A stretch of 64,000 nt of DNA from Parapristionchus giblindavisi (lineage: Eukaryota; Nematoda; Chromadorea; Rhabditida; Diplogasteridae). The notes below the pieces were generated by a model, which saw only the letters and a program-made list of their open reading frames with translations, was not told the DNA's origin and ran no database searches. Positions 32,698 to 48,053 of the stretch are shown here, in pieces. Both the position numbers and the translations under genes were made by a program. The DNA is taken from contig CALSFV010000312.1 of the NCBI GenBank assembly GCA_943737045.1, positions 310,001 through 374,000 on the forward strand. The letters run 5' to 3'. Each line of letters starts with the position of its first letter. The first letter of the stretch is position 1.

Positions 32698-33660
32698 TTA
32701 CATTAATTTAGGTCTTCTCGAATCTTCTGACGAGAACCCCCAATTAGATTTAGGTGCCAGTGACCTGTTTCCATAAAGATTCGGGTTGCCATAGGTTAGA
32801 TTACTACGTGTGGAGGAAGGTGAGACAAAATTCTGGAGTGGTGGTGGTGAAAAATTCGATTGTAACGGTGTTGAGTAATTAGACAATGATGATGGAAAGG
32901 GAATTGAGGGTGATGAGTAACTAGAGAATTGTGGTGGTGGTGAATATTGATTTGAAGGTGACGAGTCAAAGATTCGCTGTAGGTCTGGTGGTATCGTTTG
33001 TTTTGGCGGCTGTCCCGAGTATTGCGAGGGTCCCGAGTTTAGCGAGGGTTCCGAGCGAAGCGAAGGGGAAGGATAGGGTTCCGAGCGGTCCCGAGTATTG
33101 CGAGGTTCCCGAGTATTGCGAGGTTCCCGAGTATTGCGAGAGTCCCGAGTATTGCGAGGGTCCCGAGCAGAGCGAGGATCCCGAGCAGAGCGAAGGGGGG
33201 GAGGATGTGGCGTCTTTGGCGATTCCGAGCGATTCCGAGCGGAGCGATTCCGAGCGGTTCCGAGCGAAGCGAAGGAGCGAGGATAAGGATGTGGCGTCAA
33301 TTCATCTAGGTTCTTCTTCTTAATCCTAGGTTTTCTCGTATTCTTGACACGAGTATTTTCAGGGTTTTTAGGTGTTTCACTAATCGCTTGCCCTTTCTCC
33401 TCCTCCTCCTCCTCCTCCTCCTCTACCTTATTAGTCGTGGGAAGTGGGGGGACAATGGATGGTTTTTCGGTTGCGACACTATGGGTATGATCCTCTTTGA
33501 AACGGGCCAATCTGATGAAAAGATCCTCGAAAAATGCTCGTCTAGTAGAAGGATCTATTTTTGTATCTTGTATAATCTTAGATATCTCGTCTTGCATGGC
33601 CTCTATCTGGGCCTGTTCCTTCGAGAGAGCCAGAAACGGTACAAGTTTAAATTTATTCAT
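32698..33660 (-). CDS. Low-complexity Polinton protein with N-terminal helical domain
   Basis: 320 aa. Only the first ~60 residues (KEQAQIEAMQDEISKIIQDT, RRAFFEDLFIRLARF) look structured; this short helical block resembles one shared by many Polinton proteins located near the integrase and protease. The rest is disordered: a poly-Glu run, KNTRKPRIKKKN, Arg-rich RSARDPRNTRE repeats, and Ser/Pro/Tyr-rich tail. It may be a scaffold or DNA-binding virion protein (inference). Its repeat DNA shares CCGAGCGAAGCGAAGG-type motifs with the TIRs. It overlaps the next upstream gene by 4 nt. Confidence 0.6.
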   Translation of the reverse strand: MNKFKLVPFLALSKEQAQIEAMQDEISKIIQDTKIDPSTRRAFFEDLFIRLARFKEDHTHSVATEKPSIVPPLPTTNKVEEEEEEEEEKGQAISETPKNPENTRVKNTRKPRIKKKNLDELTPHPYPRSFASLGTARNRSARNRSESPKTPHPPPLRSARDPRSARDPRNTRDSRNTREPRNTREPRNTRDRSEPYPSPSLRSEPSLNSGPSQYSGQPPKQTIPPDLQRIFDSSPSNQYSPPPQFSSYSSPSIPFPSSLSNYSTPLQSNFSPPPLQNFVSPSSTRSNLTYGNPNLYGNRSLAPKSNWGFSSEDSRRPKLM

Positions 33661-33956
33661 TGCTTAATGAGATTTAATAGGGCTAGGGCGGCGGGTATGA
33701 CAGCCCCGATAAAACCACTACCGTGCTGTACTAGGTTATCTCGAGCTTTTCTTTCACGTGAACACTTTGATATTTCACGGATAATATTCAAGTGTTTTGT
33801 GATAATTTTCTTTTCTTTACTAGTAAATGGGATACGTGAAATGTTGTGTAGTATTTCTACAACGCAGGACAGTTCAGCTAATGAGGCTTTAGAGATTAAT
33901 TTAGGGTCTACGGAGAGACGTTCAAGGAACGACCGGTTCTTGATAACTTTACGCAT
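33657..33956 (-). CDS. Small conserved Polinton protein with hydrophobic C-terminus
   Basis: 99 aa, starting MRKVIKNRSFLERL. The layout, namely ELSCVVEILHNISRIPFTSKEKKII, a basic helix with RERKARDNL, then GSGFIGAVIPAALALLNLI, is a pattern I associate with an unnamed small protein found in many Polintons. The C-terminal hydrophobic stretch may be membrane-active. It overlaps its downstream neighbour by 4 nt (ATGA-type), and its start overlaps the protease end by 8 nt, indicating one transcript. Confidence 0.6.
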   Translation of the reverse strand: MRKVIKNRSFLERLSVDPKLISKASLAELSCVVEILHNISRIPFTSKEKKIITKHLNIIREISKCSRERKARDNLVQHGSGFIGAVIPAALALLNLIKQ

Positions 33957-34416
33957 CGACTAAATGAAAATTGTGGGCGGAGACTAACCACTGTGTAATC
34001 ACCTTATCATCTTCCTTTATTCTGATAAAGTCATTTACAATTGAATGAAATGTCCTCCCCCTACTCTGCATATGAATGTGATAAATGGAAAAGGCACCAC
34101 AAGTAATCGCATCATTTCTCTGATGTTGTACTTTGTTATACACGACGTGTTCAAAGTGGCTACAAAATTGTCTTATTAGACCCTTTGGTGGTCTGCCAAA
34201 GCTATCAAAGAAGTAGCATTTTTTACCATTTACAAATATCGACTGCCAATGTTCACCACCATATGGCGAATAACTTTTATCAGTATTAACACAAAGTGCA
34301 AAGCAGTATGGTAGTGATGCATGTTGTGGTAATAGATCACATGGGAAAGTTCCAATAAATATACGAGATGAAGGGGGGTCTGAGCGTAAGATATGGTTTA
34401 TATCGTTTGTATTCAT
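33949..34416 (-). CDS. Adenovirus-type maturation cysteine protease
   Basis: Cleaves capsid precursors during virion maturation. 155 aa starting MNTNDINHIL. Catalytic His in GGEHWQSIF, the acidic partner in YFFDSFGRP, and nucleophile Cys in AITCGAFSIYH, in the family order and spacing. Length is somewhat short but all three residues are present. The start codon abuts the stop of the zinc-ribbon gene with no gap. Confidence 0.88.
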   Translation of the reverse strand: MNTNDINHILRSDPPSSRIFIGTFPCDLLPQHASLPYCFALCVNTDKSYSPYGGEHWQSIFVNGKKCYFFDSFGRPPKGLIRQFCSHFEHVVYNKVQHQRNDAITCGAFSIYHIHMQSRGRTFHSIVNDFIRIKEDDKVITQWLVSAHNFHLVDA

Positions 34417-34882
34417 TTAAAAGGGGTAGGTATAATCGAACCGATTAATACGGTTGTGTCTAACACACTGATCACACACATCAACAGTAACTTTCTGATA
34501 TCCATTTTCGGATACAAGCTTCGTCTCGTCGCTGCGAAAACGGATCCAGCACTTGTTACACATTGTTATTACTACGCCCTTGATACCTTGGGCCCATTGC
34601 TTGCGTGTCTACAATAAAGAAGATTATTATCAACATTTAACATTAATACAATACCATGGTTGGTTTGAGATTTCCGATAATATCAAACGCAGAGTTGTTT
34701 GTTGTTGATAATACGGGAGATGCTTGTCTACTGGGCTCTCCCTTTTCAGTAGGCAATGCCTTCATAGTTATAGTATTTTCTTCAGGGGTTGTCATTCCAA
34801 AAGATGTTGGATAGAACGGTCCGAATGTACCCTTTTTGAGAGAGCAATCAGGGGAGCAAGCACTCTCGTTGACTGTAGACAT
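34417..34882 (-). CDS. Spliced zinc-ribbon protein, 139 aa
   Basis: Exons 34,655-34,882 and 34,417-34,608 join in phase 0 (GTATTG...TTTATTGTAG). The N-terminal half (MSTVNESACSPDCSLKKG) is Ser/Thr/Pro-rich. The second exon holds CNKC, then 25 residues later CDQC, a CxxC...CxxC zinc-ribbon arrangement, and ends FDYTYPF. Such ribbons occur in transcription and replication accessory factors; the role here is unknown. The second exon is missed by simple frame calling because it lacks its own start. It stops one base before the protease ATG. Confidence 0.65.
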
Positions 34883-35032
34883 TACTACTAAATGAAATGA
34901 AACGTGTGAAACTCCGCCTATTTAAACCACGCCCATTCCAAACGTAGTGAAGGAGATTTTGAGCAAAGAAAACTCCGCCTACTATTTATTCTCATTCACG
35001 TCTCTACACCTGAACGAGGATAGTTGGTTATA

Positions 35033-35504
35033 ATGACCGTCATTCAAAAGAGTAAGATTAGATTGGACGATGATAGTCGTAAACGTTCACTACCGAAACA
35101 AGTTCGCCACACCGCTTCGGATATGGTAACCATATTGTTAATTGACATTATCACTCATTGATTTGCCTTCAGTTGAAAAAGTATCGATACACCCCACCGA
35201 GTGATGATGATATGAAGAAACACGGGTTTAATCAACAATTCATGACCCAACTTCAACGTTCTCTTATAATACAAATGTGTGACTCGTGTGCCACAATGGC
35301 ACAGTCTTGTGATACGGGAAAATTGTGAATGGTCTAGAATGTCTAATAATACCCTTGTGTAGAACATGTATTTTCACTAATAGACGAAATAGTCACAATT
35401 CCTTTTTCAATATAAGTTTGAAAAACATGCACGATAAATTGGCCTCCAAGGAAGAGGAGGAGAAGGAGGGTTCTATCCCTAATGATACCAAAAATGAATA
35501 TTGA
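35033..35504 (+). CDS. Small spliced Polinton gene near the right TIR
   Basis: Exon 1 (35,033-35,125, MTVIQKSKIRLDDDSRKR) joins exon 2 at 35,173 (TTGCCTTCAG acceptor). Exon 2 reads LKKYRYTPPSDDD and CDSCATMAQSC, then a stop at 35,326-35,328 (82 aa). A weaker donor at 35,325 and acceptor TTTTCACTAATAG allow a third exon, 35,384-35,504, ending EEEEKEGSIPNDTKNEY (121 aa). A basic start, CxxC pair and acidic tail suggest a nuclear or regulatory protein; nothing was recognised. Confidence 0.45.
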
Positions 35505-35712
35505 TTTCACTATGTCCTATATATTTATTTGTAATAAATAAAATTATTTTGACGATATTTGATATGTGTTCTACATTGTATTTGTTTGTAATATTGATAA
35601 ACTTTTTTATAATAAACTTGTAACGTATTGAATAAAATACATATTATGATGTATGGTTCGAAGTACGTTTAGTTATTTCTCACAATCACAATTCCGAGGT
35701 TCCGATAGAATG
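35505..35712. other. Right subterminal region, no gene seen
   Basis: AT-rich 3' flank of the last element gene with AATAAA motifs (35,536; 35,631). No open frame worth calling before the inverted repeat starts. Confidence 0.45.
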
Positions 35713-36862
35713 TCCTTCTTCTTCTTCTTTTCCTTCACTCCTGTCGTGACAGACGGACAAGAGCTTAGAGAGAGGGTATAAGATTTATCAGTGGATTAGA
35801 GATAGATACCGCAAAAAGGCTAGGGAGAGGGGAGAAACGAAGACAGAGGGTGTCCTTATCCTCTGTTGTAGTCAGTAGAGAGAGACTTCGCTCCTTCGCT
35901 TTGCCCTTCGCTTCGCTCGGAATTGCTCGGAACAACTCAGTAGAGGGAGAGAGAGAAGAGCTTAGAGAGAGAGGGTGTTAGATGTATCAGTGGATTAGAT
36001 AGAGATATACCGCAAAGACTAGGGAGAGGGAGAGAAACGATGGCAGAGAGGTGACCCTATCCTAATCCTCTGTTCTAGTCGGTAGAGAGAGGAGGAGGAG
36101 GAAGAGGTAGAGGGATTCCGAGAGAAACGAAGGAGTGGTATACTGTAGAATCGGTTATATGTAAATTGCGAAATGATTTATTATAGTTAGATGTAGAGAT
36201 AATGTAAAAGAGAGAGGGTATAGAGAAGCAGAGTGTTCCGAGCGATTCCGAGCGGTTCCGAGCGAAGCGAAGGAGCGAAGGAGCGAAGGACTTTCAATGT
36301 ATGGGAGGAGGCCCCGCCCACAATTAGTTTAGTCTCTAGTCTCGTCAGTCCCCCGTGCGGTTGTGCTGCTGTGGTGAGTCTTTGTTAATTACTTTATTTT
36401 ATTATTTCGATTGATTTTATCATTGATCTACCAAAAATCAATAATGTGAATCATTGATCTACCAAAAAATCGATAATGTAATGATTATTGATTTTTTTCA
36501 AATTACTGTATTTGATTACTGTACTTGTACTGTAAAGTACTGTACTTGTTGGTTACTGTATTGCTGATTACTGTATTACTGTTGATTACTGTAGTAATTG
36601 ATTAGGATGATTTTATTGATTGACTGATAAGAGTTGTCAATCATTATTATCATTTTGATTGATCTACAAAAAATCAATATAAAAAATCGATACAAAAAAT
36701 CAATATAAAAAAATCGATAAGCTCCGCCCCTAAAGGGGGCGTGGCCGACGGTGATTGGCTGGCATAAGCTCCGCCCCTAAAGCTGTACGGTCATTGGCTG
36801 ACATAAGCCCCGCCCCCAAAATGCAGCTGTTTTTTATGTAAGTGAGACAGAACTATACTACT
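35713..36862 (-). repeat. Right terminal inverted repeat
   Basis: Reverse complement of the left end, terminating ...CAGAACTATACTACT. It carries an extra TTCCGAGCGATTCCGAGCGG block (36,236-36,292) not present at the matching place in the left copy, and fewer ACAGTACAAGT units. Confidence 0.93.
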
Positions 36863-36868
36863 CTGAAG
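36863..36868. repeat. Right 6-bp target site duplication CTGAAG
   Basis: Follows the last element base and restores the sequence seen uninterrupted in units 2-6 (AATACTGAAGCACTTTC). Confidence 0.97.
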
Positions 36869-36942
36869 CACTTTCAAACAGACAGATAGTAACAATTGGT
36901 TGAATTAATATTAATGAACTAATAATATTAATAATGAAGTTA

Positions 36943-38399
<1,457 letters not shown>

Positions 38400-38673
38400 C
38401 TTTAATTAATTTTAATTTTAATTATTTTATTCAATGACATTTAGTTACTTGAAATTTTCCGAATTTTCCGAAAAATTTTCGGAAAATCGGAAAATCAAAA
38501 TTTTCCGAAAAAGGTCGGAAAATCGGAAAATTCGGAAAATCGGAAAAACGGAAATCCCAGCCCTGCTGTAGATGGTTCAAAGTATCATAACAGAAAATGA
38601 CAGTGCAGTTTAGTGACATAAGAATTTACCATCCCTTATTTAAAAAAATTGATATACTCAATTGTCACTTCAG

Positions 38674-40421
38674 TTTCTTCAAATCAAAGATCGATATCTT
38701 CACCGTATTCATTCCTCAGATTCTCTTCCTTGGATGCATTTTCATGTATCTCTGTCTGCAGATCATTCTCAAGGTTATTATCGATCGATAAACCCTCGAA
38801 TTTATATAAATAATCGCTTTAAGTTAAAAAAATTCAATCAATAATCTTGCAGTGGTTGTTCTTCTGGGTGAAAGAGGAGGAGATCTTCGGACAACTCTAT
38901 CCCGGATCTCACTGCGCTCCATCACTTCTCGTCAGTATTTAAATTTTAAAAAATAATCGACAATTCTTATATCGATTTAGTGTTCAGTCATAAATGAAAG
39001 AGCAAAGGATTTTTTATTATTTTCTAGTTTTTTTGTTTCTTATATAAGTACATATAATGAATATTCATTATTGATTGATTATACCCATTATTGATTGATT
39101 TTGTTCATTATTGATTGATAATAACTGATCATTTCCAGATTGGTCTTATCAACATGTTCATGTTCAAAGATCGTGCACCTGGATTCGTTGCCAATGCCAC
39201 TCGAGTCAATGGAAATCTCGTTGAGAGAGAAGGCTGCTATCTCACTCAATGGTATCCTGGACAGGTACGATAGATCACAAATCTGACCCATCATTTGTCC
39301 CACCGTACCTACCGTATGCCTGATTTCAGTCCACCGTAGAAGCGATCCTCGTACTCATTGCTGTCATTTGCATTCCCATCATGCTATTCGGAAAGCCCAT
39401 CCACTTCCTCCTCCAACAGAAGAAGAACAAGGCTGCGCATGCTGAAAATATCGTAAGTCTACAGTATCTATATAGCACCATAGTGCTGTCCCATTGGTGA
39501 CATTTACAACTCTATGTCTTTTCATTATGTAAATATGTGGTTAAAAATGGTATCCATAAATGGTATCGAGATTACGGTAGTTCTTCGGGTCGGGCGATAT
39601 GTCAGAATCGTGATTTTTTTCAGACGGTTCATGCAAATGTTCTGACGGAAGAGACAGAGATTGTCGCGAATGGAAATGGAAAAGCTCAAGAGTCTCATGG
39701 TGGTGGAGGACACGGACATGGAGAAGAGGTCAGAGATCAAAGATCAAACATTGAAAGATCAAAGATCAAAAGAACCAAGATCAGTATTTGCAGGCATTCG
39801 GAGATGTGATGGTTCATCAAGCCATTCATACCATCGAGTACGTCCTCGGATGTGTCTCCCATACTGCCTCATATCTCCGTTTGTGGGCTCTCTCACTTGC
39901 CCATGCCCGTAAGTATCATTTGTCTTTACTTTATTGATTAGTTCTCTGAAGATCTACATATGTGTGAGGAAAACTTTTGTGATACAGATATGATAGATCA
40001 CAAACCTGACCCATCGTCTGCCCCCCCCCCCCCCCCCGCTAAGATTATTTAAATCAAACTAAATAAACTAATAATTCAGAGCTATCGGAAGTATTGTGGC
40101 ACATGGTTCTCGCCAATTCCTTCAATGCTTCTCATTCACCCGTAGTGGGAGCCATTGCAATCTACATCGTTTTCTTCATCTTTGGAGTACTAACATTCTC
40201 CATTCTCGTACTCATGGAGGGTCTTTCTGCCTTCCTCCACGCCCTTCGTCTTCACTGGTTGGTTAACCCCGTGCGGGGTTTCCGAGACTTTATTGGTTAA
40301 CCATCTAACCCATTGCAGGGTCGAGTTCCAGTCCAAGTTCTACCTCGGTCTCGGTTATCCCTTCGTGCCTTTCTCCTTCAGACAACAACTCTCACAGGTT
40401 GAGCTGACCGCAGCTGCCTAA
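38674..40421 (+). pseudogene. Headless V-ATPase subunit a 3' fragment, unit 2
   Basis: The last eight exons (from FFKSKIDIF to VELTAAA) with intact frame and splice sites. It starts within an intron, and the sequence upstream is the ABC fragment of unit 1, so no 5' half or promoter is attached. Exonic sequence matches the complete gene. Confidence 0.9.
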
Positions 40422-41629
40422 GGGAGACGATTACGGTAACCGTAACCGTATCCGGGAGATAGCTACCGTCGCCTATTTGACGGATCTCTCCCTTTATCTT
40501 TTATATTGTTGCACTCATTCTTCGTGTATTACCATAGTAATTCATAATTATCGATCGACAAAACATAATCAAATTCCCCTCAAATGACATAATAGTACCG
40601 TGTAATGTTGTTCGTTACATCGATCACATTGCTCCGCCCCTTTTCTAGCCACGCCCCTTTTCGATGAAGAATATGTATGTGTGCCCCCGGTGTGATCATC
40701 ATTAGCCTACCATACTCCCGATTCCAAACCCTCTCTAGTGATACATTCCGTTGAAAAGAAGAAAGATGATAAGAGATCAATTCGTATATTGACATTTTGT
40801 TTGTATGACTTAGCTGATATTTCATTGAGAAGATAAACATATATCATTCTCTATATGCAATTCACGCTTCAATCAAACAAATGCAGCACTTTAAAAAAGA
40901 TTTTGTCTTCGAGATTCATGAAAATGACCTTCATCAGCTTTCCATTTCATCATCACTAACAGAATATGTTTCAAACTTTGTATTTTATTTTTGACTAGTC
41001 AATTATGATCACTTAATCTGCTCAAGTTCACGAAAAAATAAATTACAAGTATAGAATAGTTCCGTAGTAGTCCAAAAGCATGTGACATTCTCTACAGACT
41101 TTTCTAAAAGTTTTTGTATACTGCTTCAAATCTAAAACGAAAAAAAAACAAAATCAAAGTAGATTAAACATTTCGTTAATCAATACAAAATTTTCATGAT
41201 TATGACCTTTAGAGATTATGCAAAATGGGAAATATAGACAGAGATTGACTGTTCAGTTTCAGTATTCACTATAGTCGATTCCATCGTTTGAACATCATTC
41301 AATCAACTTTTATTTCTTTTCATCAACTTTGTATATCCTGATAAATATCATTGAATTGTTGGATAAAATACTAAAGTGTCATTAGAATACATATTTATTG
41401 GCTCTTGAAGAAAGACCGTGGCTTATTTTACTTTTGACAGTCTGTCTTTTGACAGCCGTATCTGTTATGAATAATAGGAGGGAAGGGACGATACAAAGAT
41501 ATAATATCTTTATTCGGTATCACAAGATTATGAAAACATTTAGTTAATACTGAAGCACTTTCAAACAGACAGATAGTAACAATTGGTTGAATTAATATTA
41601 ATGAACTAATAATATTAATAATGAAGTTA

Positions 41630-43087
<1,458 letters not shown>

Positions 43088-43361
43088 CTTTAATTAATTT
43101 TAATTTTAATTATTTTATTCAATGACATTTAGTTACTTGAAATTTTCCGAATTTTCCGAAAAATTTTCGGAAAATCGGAAAATCAAAATTTTCCGAAAAA
43201 GGTCGGAAAATCGGAAAATTCGGAAAATCGGAAAAACGGAAATCCCAGCCCTGCTGTAGATGGTTCAAAGTATCATAACAGAAAATGACAGTGCAGTTTA
43301 GTGACATAAGAATTTACCATCCCTTATTTAAAAAAATTGATATACTCAATTGTCACTTCAG

Positions 43362-45111
43362 TTTCTTCAAATCAAAGATCGATATCTTCACCGTATTCAT
43401 TCCTCAGATTCTCTTCCTTGGATGCATTTTCATGTATCTCTGTCTGCAGATCATTCTCAAGGTTATTATCGATCGATAAACCCTCGAATTTATATAAATA
43501 ATCGCTTTAAGTTAAAAAAATTCAATCAATAATCTTGCAGTGGTTGTTCTTCTGGGTGAAAGAGGAGGAGATCTTCGGACAACTCTATCCCGGATCTCAC
43601 TGCGCTCCATCACTTCTCGTCAGTATTTAAATTTTAAAAAATAATCGACAATTCTTATATCGATTTAGTGTTCAGTCATAAATGAAAGAGCAAAGGATTT
43701 TTTATTATTTTCTAGTTTTTTTGTTTCTTATATAAGTACATATAATGAATATTCATTATTGATTGATTATACCCATTATTGATTGATTTTGTTCATTATT
43801 GATTGATAATAACTGATCATTTCCAGATTGGTCTTATCAACATGTTCATGTTCAAAGATCGTGCACCTGGATTCGTTGCCAATGCCACTCGAGTCAATGG
43901 AAATCTCGTTGAGAGAGAAGGCTGCTATCTCACTCAATGGTATCCTGGACAGGTACGATAGATCACAAATCTGACCCATCATTTGTCCCACCGTACCTAC
44001 CGTATGCCTGATTTCAGTCCACCGTAGAAGCGATCCTCGTACTCATTGCTGTCATTTGCATTCCCATCATGCTATTCGGAAAGCCCATCCACTTCCTCCT
44101 CCAACAGAAGAAGAACAAGGCTGCGCATGCTGAAAATATCGTAAGTCTACAGTATCTATATAGCACCATAGTGCTGTCCCATTGGTGACATTTACAACTC
44201 TATGTCTTTTCATTATGTAAATATGTGGTTAAAAATGGTATCCATAAATGGTATCGAGATTACGGTAGTTCTTCGGGTCGGGCGATATGTCAGAATCGTG
44301 ATTTTTTTCAGACGGTTCATGCAAATGTTCTGACGGAAGAGACAGAGATTGTCGCGAATGGAAATGGAAAAGCTCAAGAGTCTCATGGTGGTGGAGGACA
44401 CGGACATGGAGAAGAGGTCAGAGATCAAAGATCAAACATTGAAAGATCAAAGATCAAAAGAACCAAGATCAGTATTTGCAGGCATTCGGAGATGTGATGG
44501 TTCATCAAGCCATTCATACCATCGAGTACGTCCTCGGATGTGTCTCCCATACTGCCTCATATCTCCGTTTGTGGGCTCTCTCACTTGCCCATGCCCGTAA
44601 GTATCATTTGTCTTTACTTTATTGATTAGTTCTCTGAAGATCTACATATGTGTGAGGAAAACTTTTGTGATACAGATATGATAGATCACAAACCTGACCC
44701 ATCGTCTGCCCCCCCCCCCCCCCCCCCGCTAAGATTATTTAAATCAAACTAAATAAACTAATAATTCAGAGCTATCGGAAGTATTGTGGCACATGGTTCT
44801 CGCCAATTCCTTCAATGCTTCTCATTCACCCGTAGTGGGAGCCATTGCAATCTACATCGTTTTCTTCATCTTTGGAGTACTAACATTCTCCATTCTCGTA
44901 CTCATGGAGGGTCTTTCTGCCTTCCTCCACGCCCTTCGTCTTCACTGGTTGGTTAACCCCGTGCGGGGTTTCCGAGACTTTATTGGTTAACCATCTAACC
45001 CATTGCAGGGTCGAGTTCCAGTCCAAGTTCTACCTCGGTCTCGGTTATCCCTTCGTGCCTTTCTCCTTCAGACAACAACTCTCACAGGTTGAGCTGACCG
45101 CAGCTGCCTAA
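43362..45111 (+). pseudogene. Headless V-ATPase subunit a 3' fragment, unit 3
   Basis: Eight intact 3' exons, same protein as the complete gene's end. The intronic poly-C tract is longer than in units 1 and 2. Confidence 0.9.
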
Positions 45112-46320
45112 GGGAGACGATTACGGTAACCGTAACCGTATCCGGGAGATAGCTACCGTCGCCTATTTGACGGATCTCTCCCTTTATCTTTTATATTGTT
45201 GCACTCATTCTTCGTGTATTACCATAGTAATTCATAATTATCGATCGACAAAACATAATCAAATTCCCCTCAAATGACATAATAGTACCGTGTAATGTTG
45301 TTCGTTACATCGATCACATTGCTCCGCCCCTTTTCTAGCCACGCCCCTTTTCGATGAATAATATGTATGTGTGCCCCCGGTGTGATCATCATTAGCCTAC
45401 CATACTCCCGATTCCAAACCCTCTCTAGTGATACATTCCGTTGAAAAGAAGAAAGATGATAAGAGATCAATTCGTATATTGACATTTTGTTTGTATGACT
45501 TAGCTGATATTTCATTGAGAAGATAAACATATATCATTCTCTATATGCAATTCACGCTTCAATCAAACAAATGCAGCACTTTAAAAAAGATTTTGTCTTC
45601 GAGATTCATGAAAATGACCTTCATCAGCTTTCCATTTCATCATCACTAACAGAATATGTTTCAAACTTTGTATTTTATTTTTGACTAGTCAATTATGATC
45701 ACTTAATCTGCTCAAGTTCACGAAAAAATAAATTACAAGTATAGAATAGTTCCGTAGTAGTCCAAAAGCATGTGACATTCTCTACAGACTTTTCTAAAAG
45801 TTTTTGTATACTGCTTCAAATCTAAAACGAAAAAAAAAACAAAATCAAAGTAGATTAAACATTTCGTTAATCAATACAAAATTTTCATGATTATGACCTT
45901 TAGAGATTATGCAAAATGGGAAATATAGACAGAGATTGACTGTTCAGTTTCAGTATTCACTATAGTCGATTCCATCGTTTGAACATCATTCAATCAACTT
46001 TTATTTCTTTTCATCAACTTTGTATATCCTGATAAATATCATTGAATTGTTGGATAAAATACTAAAGTGTCATTAGAATACATATTTATTGGCTCTTGAA
46101 GAAAGACCGTGGCTTATTTTACTTTTGACAGTCTGTCTTTTGACAGCCGTATCTGTTATGAATAATAGGAGGGAAGGGACGATACAAAGATATAATATCT
46201 TTATTCGGTATCACAAGATTATGAAAACATTTAGTTAATACTGAAGCACTTTCAAACAGACAGATAGTAACAATTGGTTGAATTAATATTAATGAACTAA
46301 TAATATTAATAATGAAGTTA

Positions 46321-47778
<1,458 letters not shown>

Positions 47779-48053
47779 CTTTAATTAATTTTTAATTTTA
47801 ATTATTTTATTCAATGACATTTAGTTACTTGAAATTTTCCGAATTTTCCGAAAAATTTTCGGAAAATCGGAAAATCAAAATTTTCCGAAAAAGGTCGGAA
47901 AATCGGAAAATTCGGAAAATCGGAAAAACGGAAATCCCAGCCCTGCTGTAGATGGTTCAAAGTATCATAACAGAAAATGACAGTGCAGTTTAGTGACATA
48001 AGAATTTACCATCCCTTATTTAAAAAAATTGATATACTCAATTGTCACTTCAG

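Larger units (their letters stand above)
18897..36862. mobile_element. Maverick/Polinton transposon, complete
   Basis: 17,966 bp, with terminal inverted repeats of about 1.1 kb starting AGTAGTATAGTTCTG and a 6-bp target duplication. AG-start and 6-bp TSD are family hallmarks. It encodes protein-primed family PolB, retroviral-type integrase, packaging ATPase, adenovirus-type protease, major and minor capsid proteins and several small genes, so both transposon and virion functions are present. All recognised core frames are open. Genes run in alternating strand blocks. The element lies in the convergent 3' spacer of unit 1, between V-ATPase and ABC 3' ends, so it breaks no exon. Confidence 0.97.

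Noticed and set aside
33098..33323. Plus-strand frames with EVPEYCE/RGSRVLRG repeats
   Set aside because: Antisense shadows of the low-complexity 320-aa Polinton protein.
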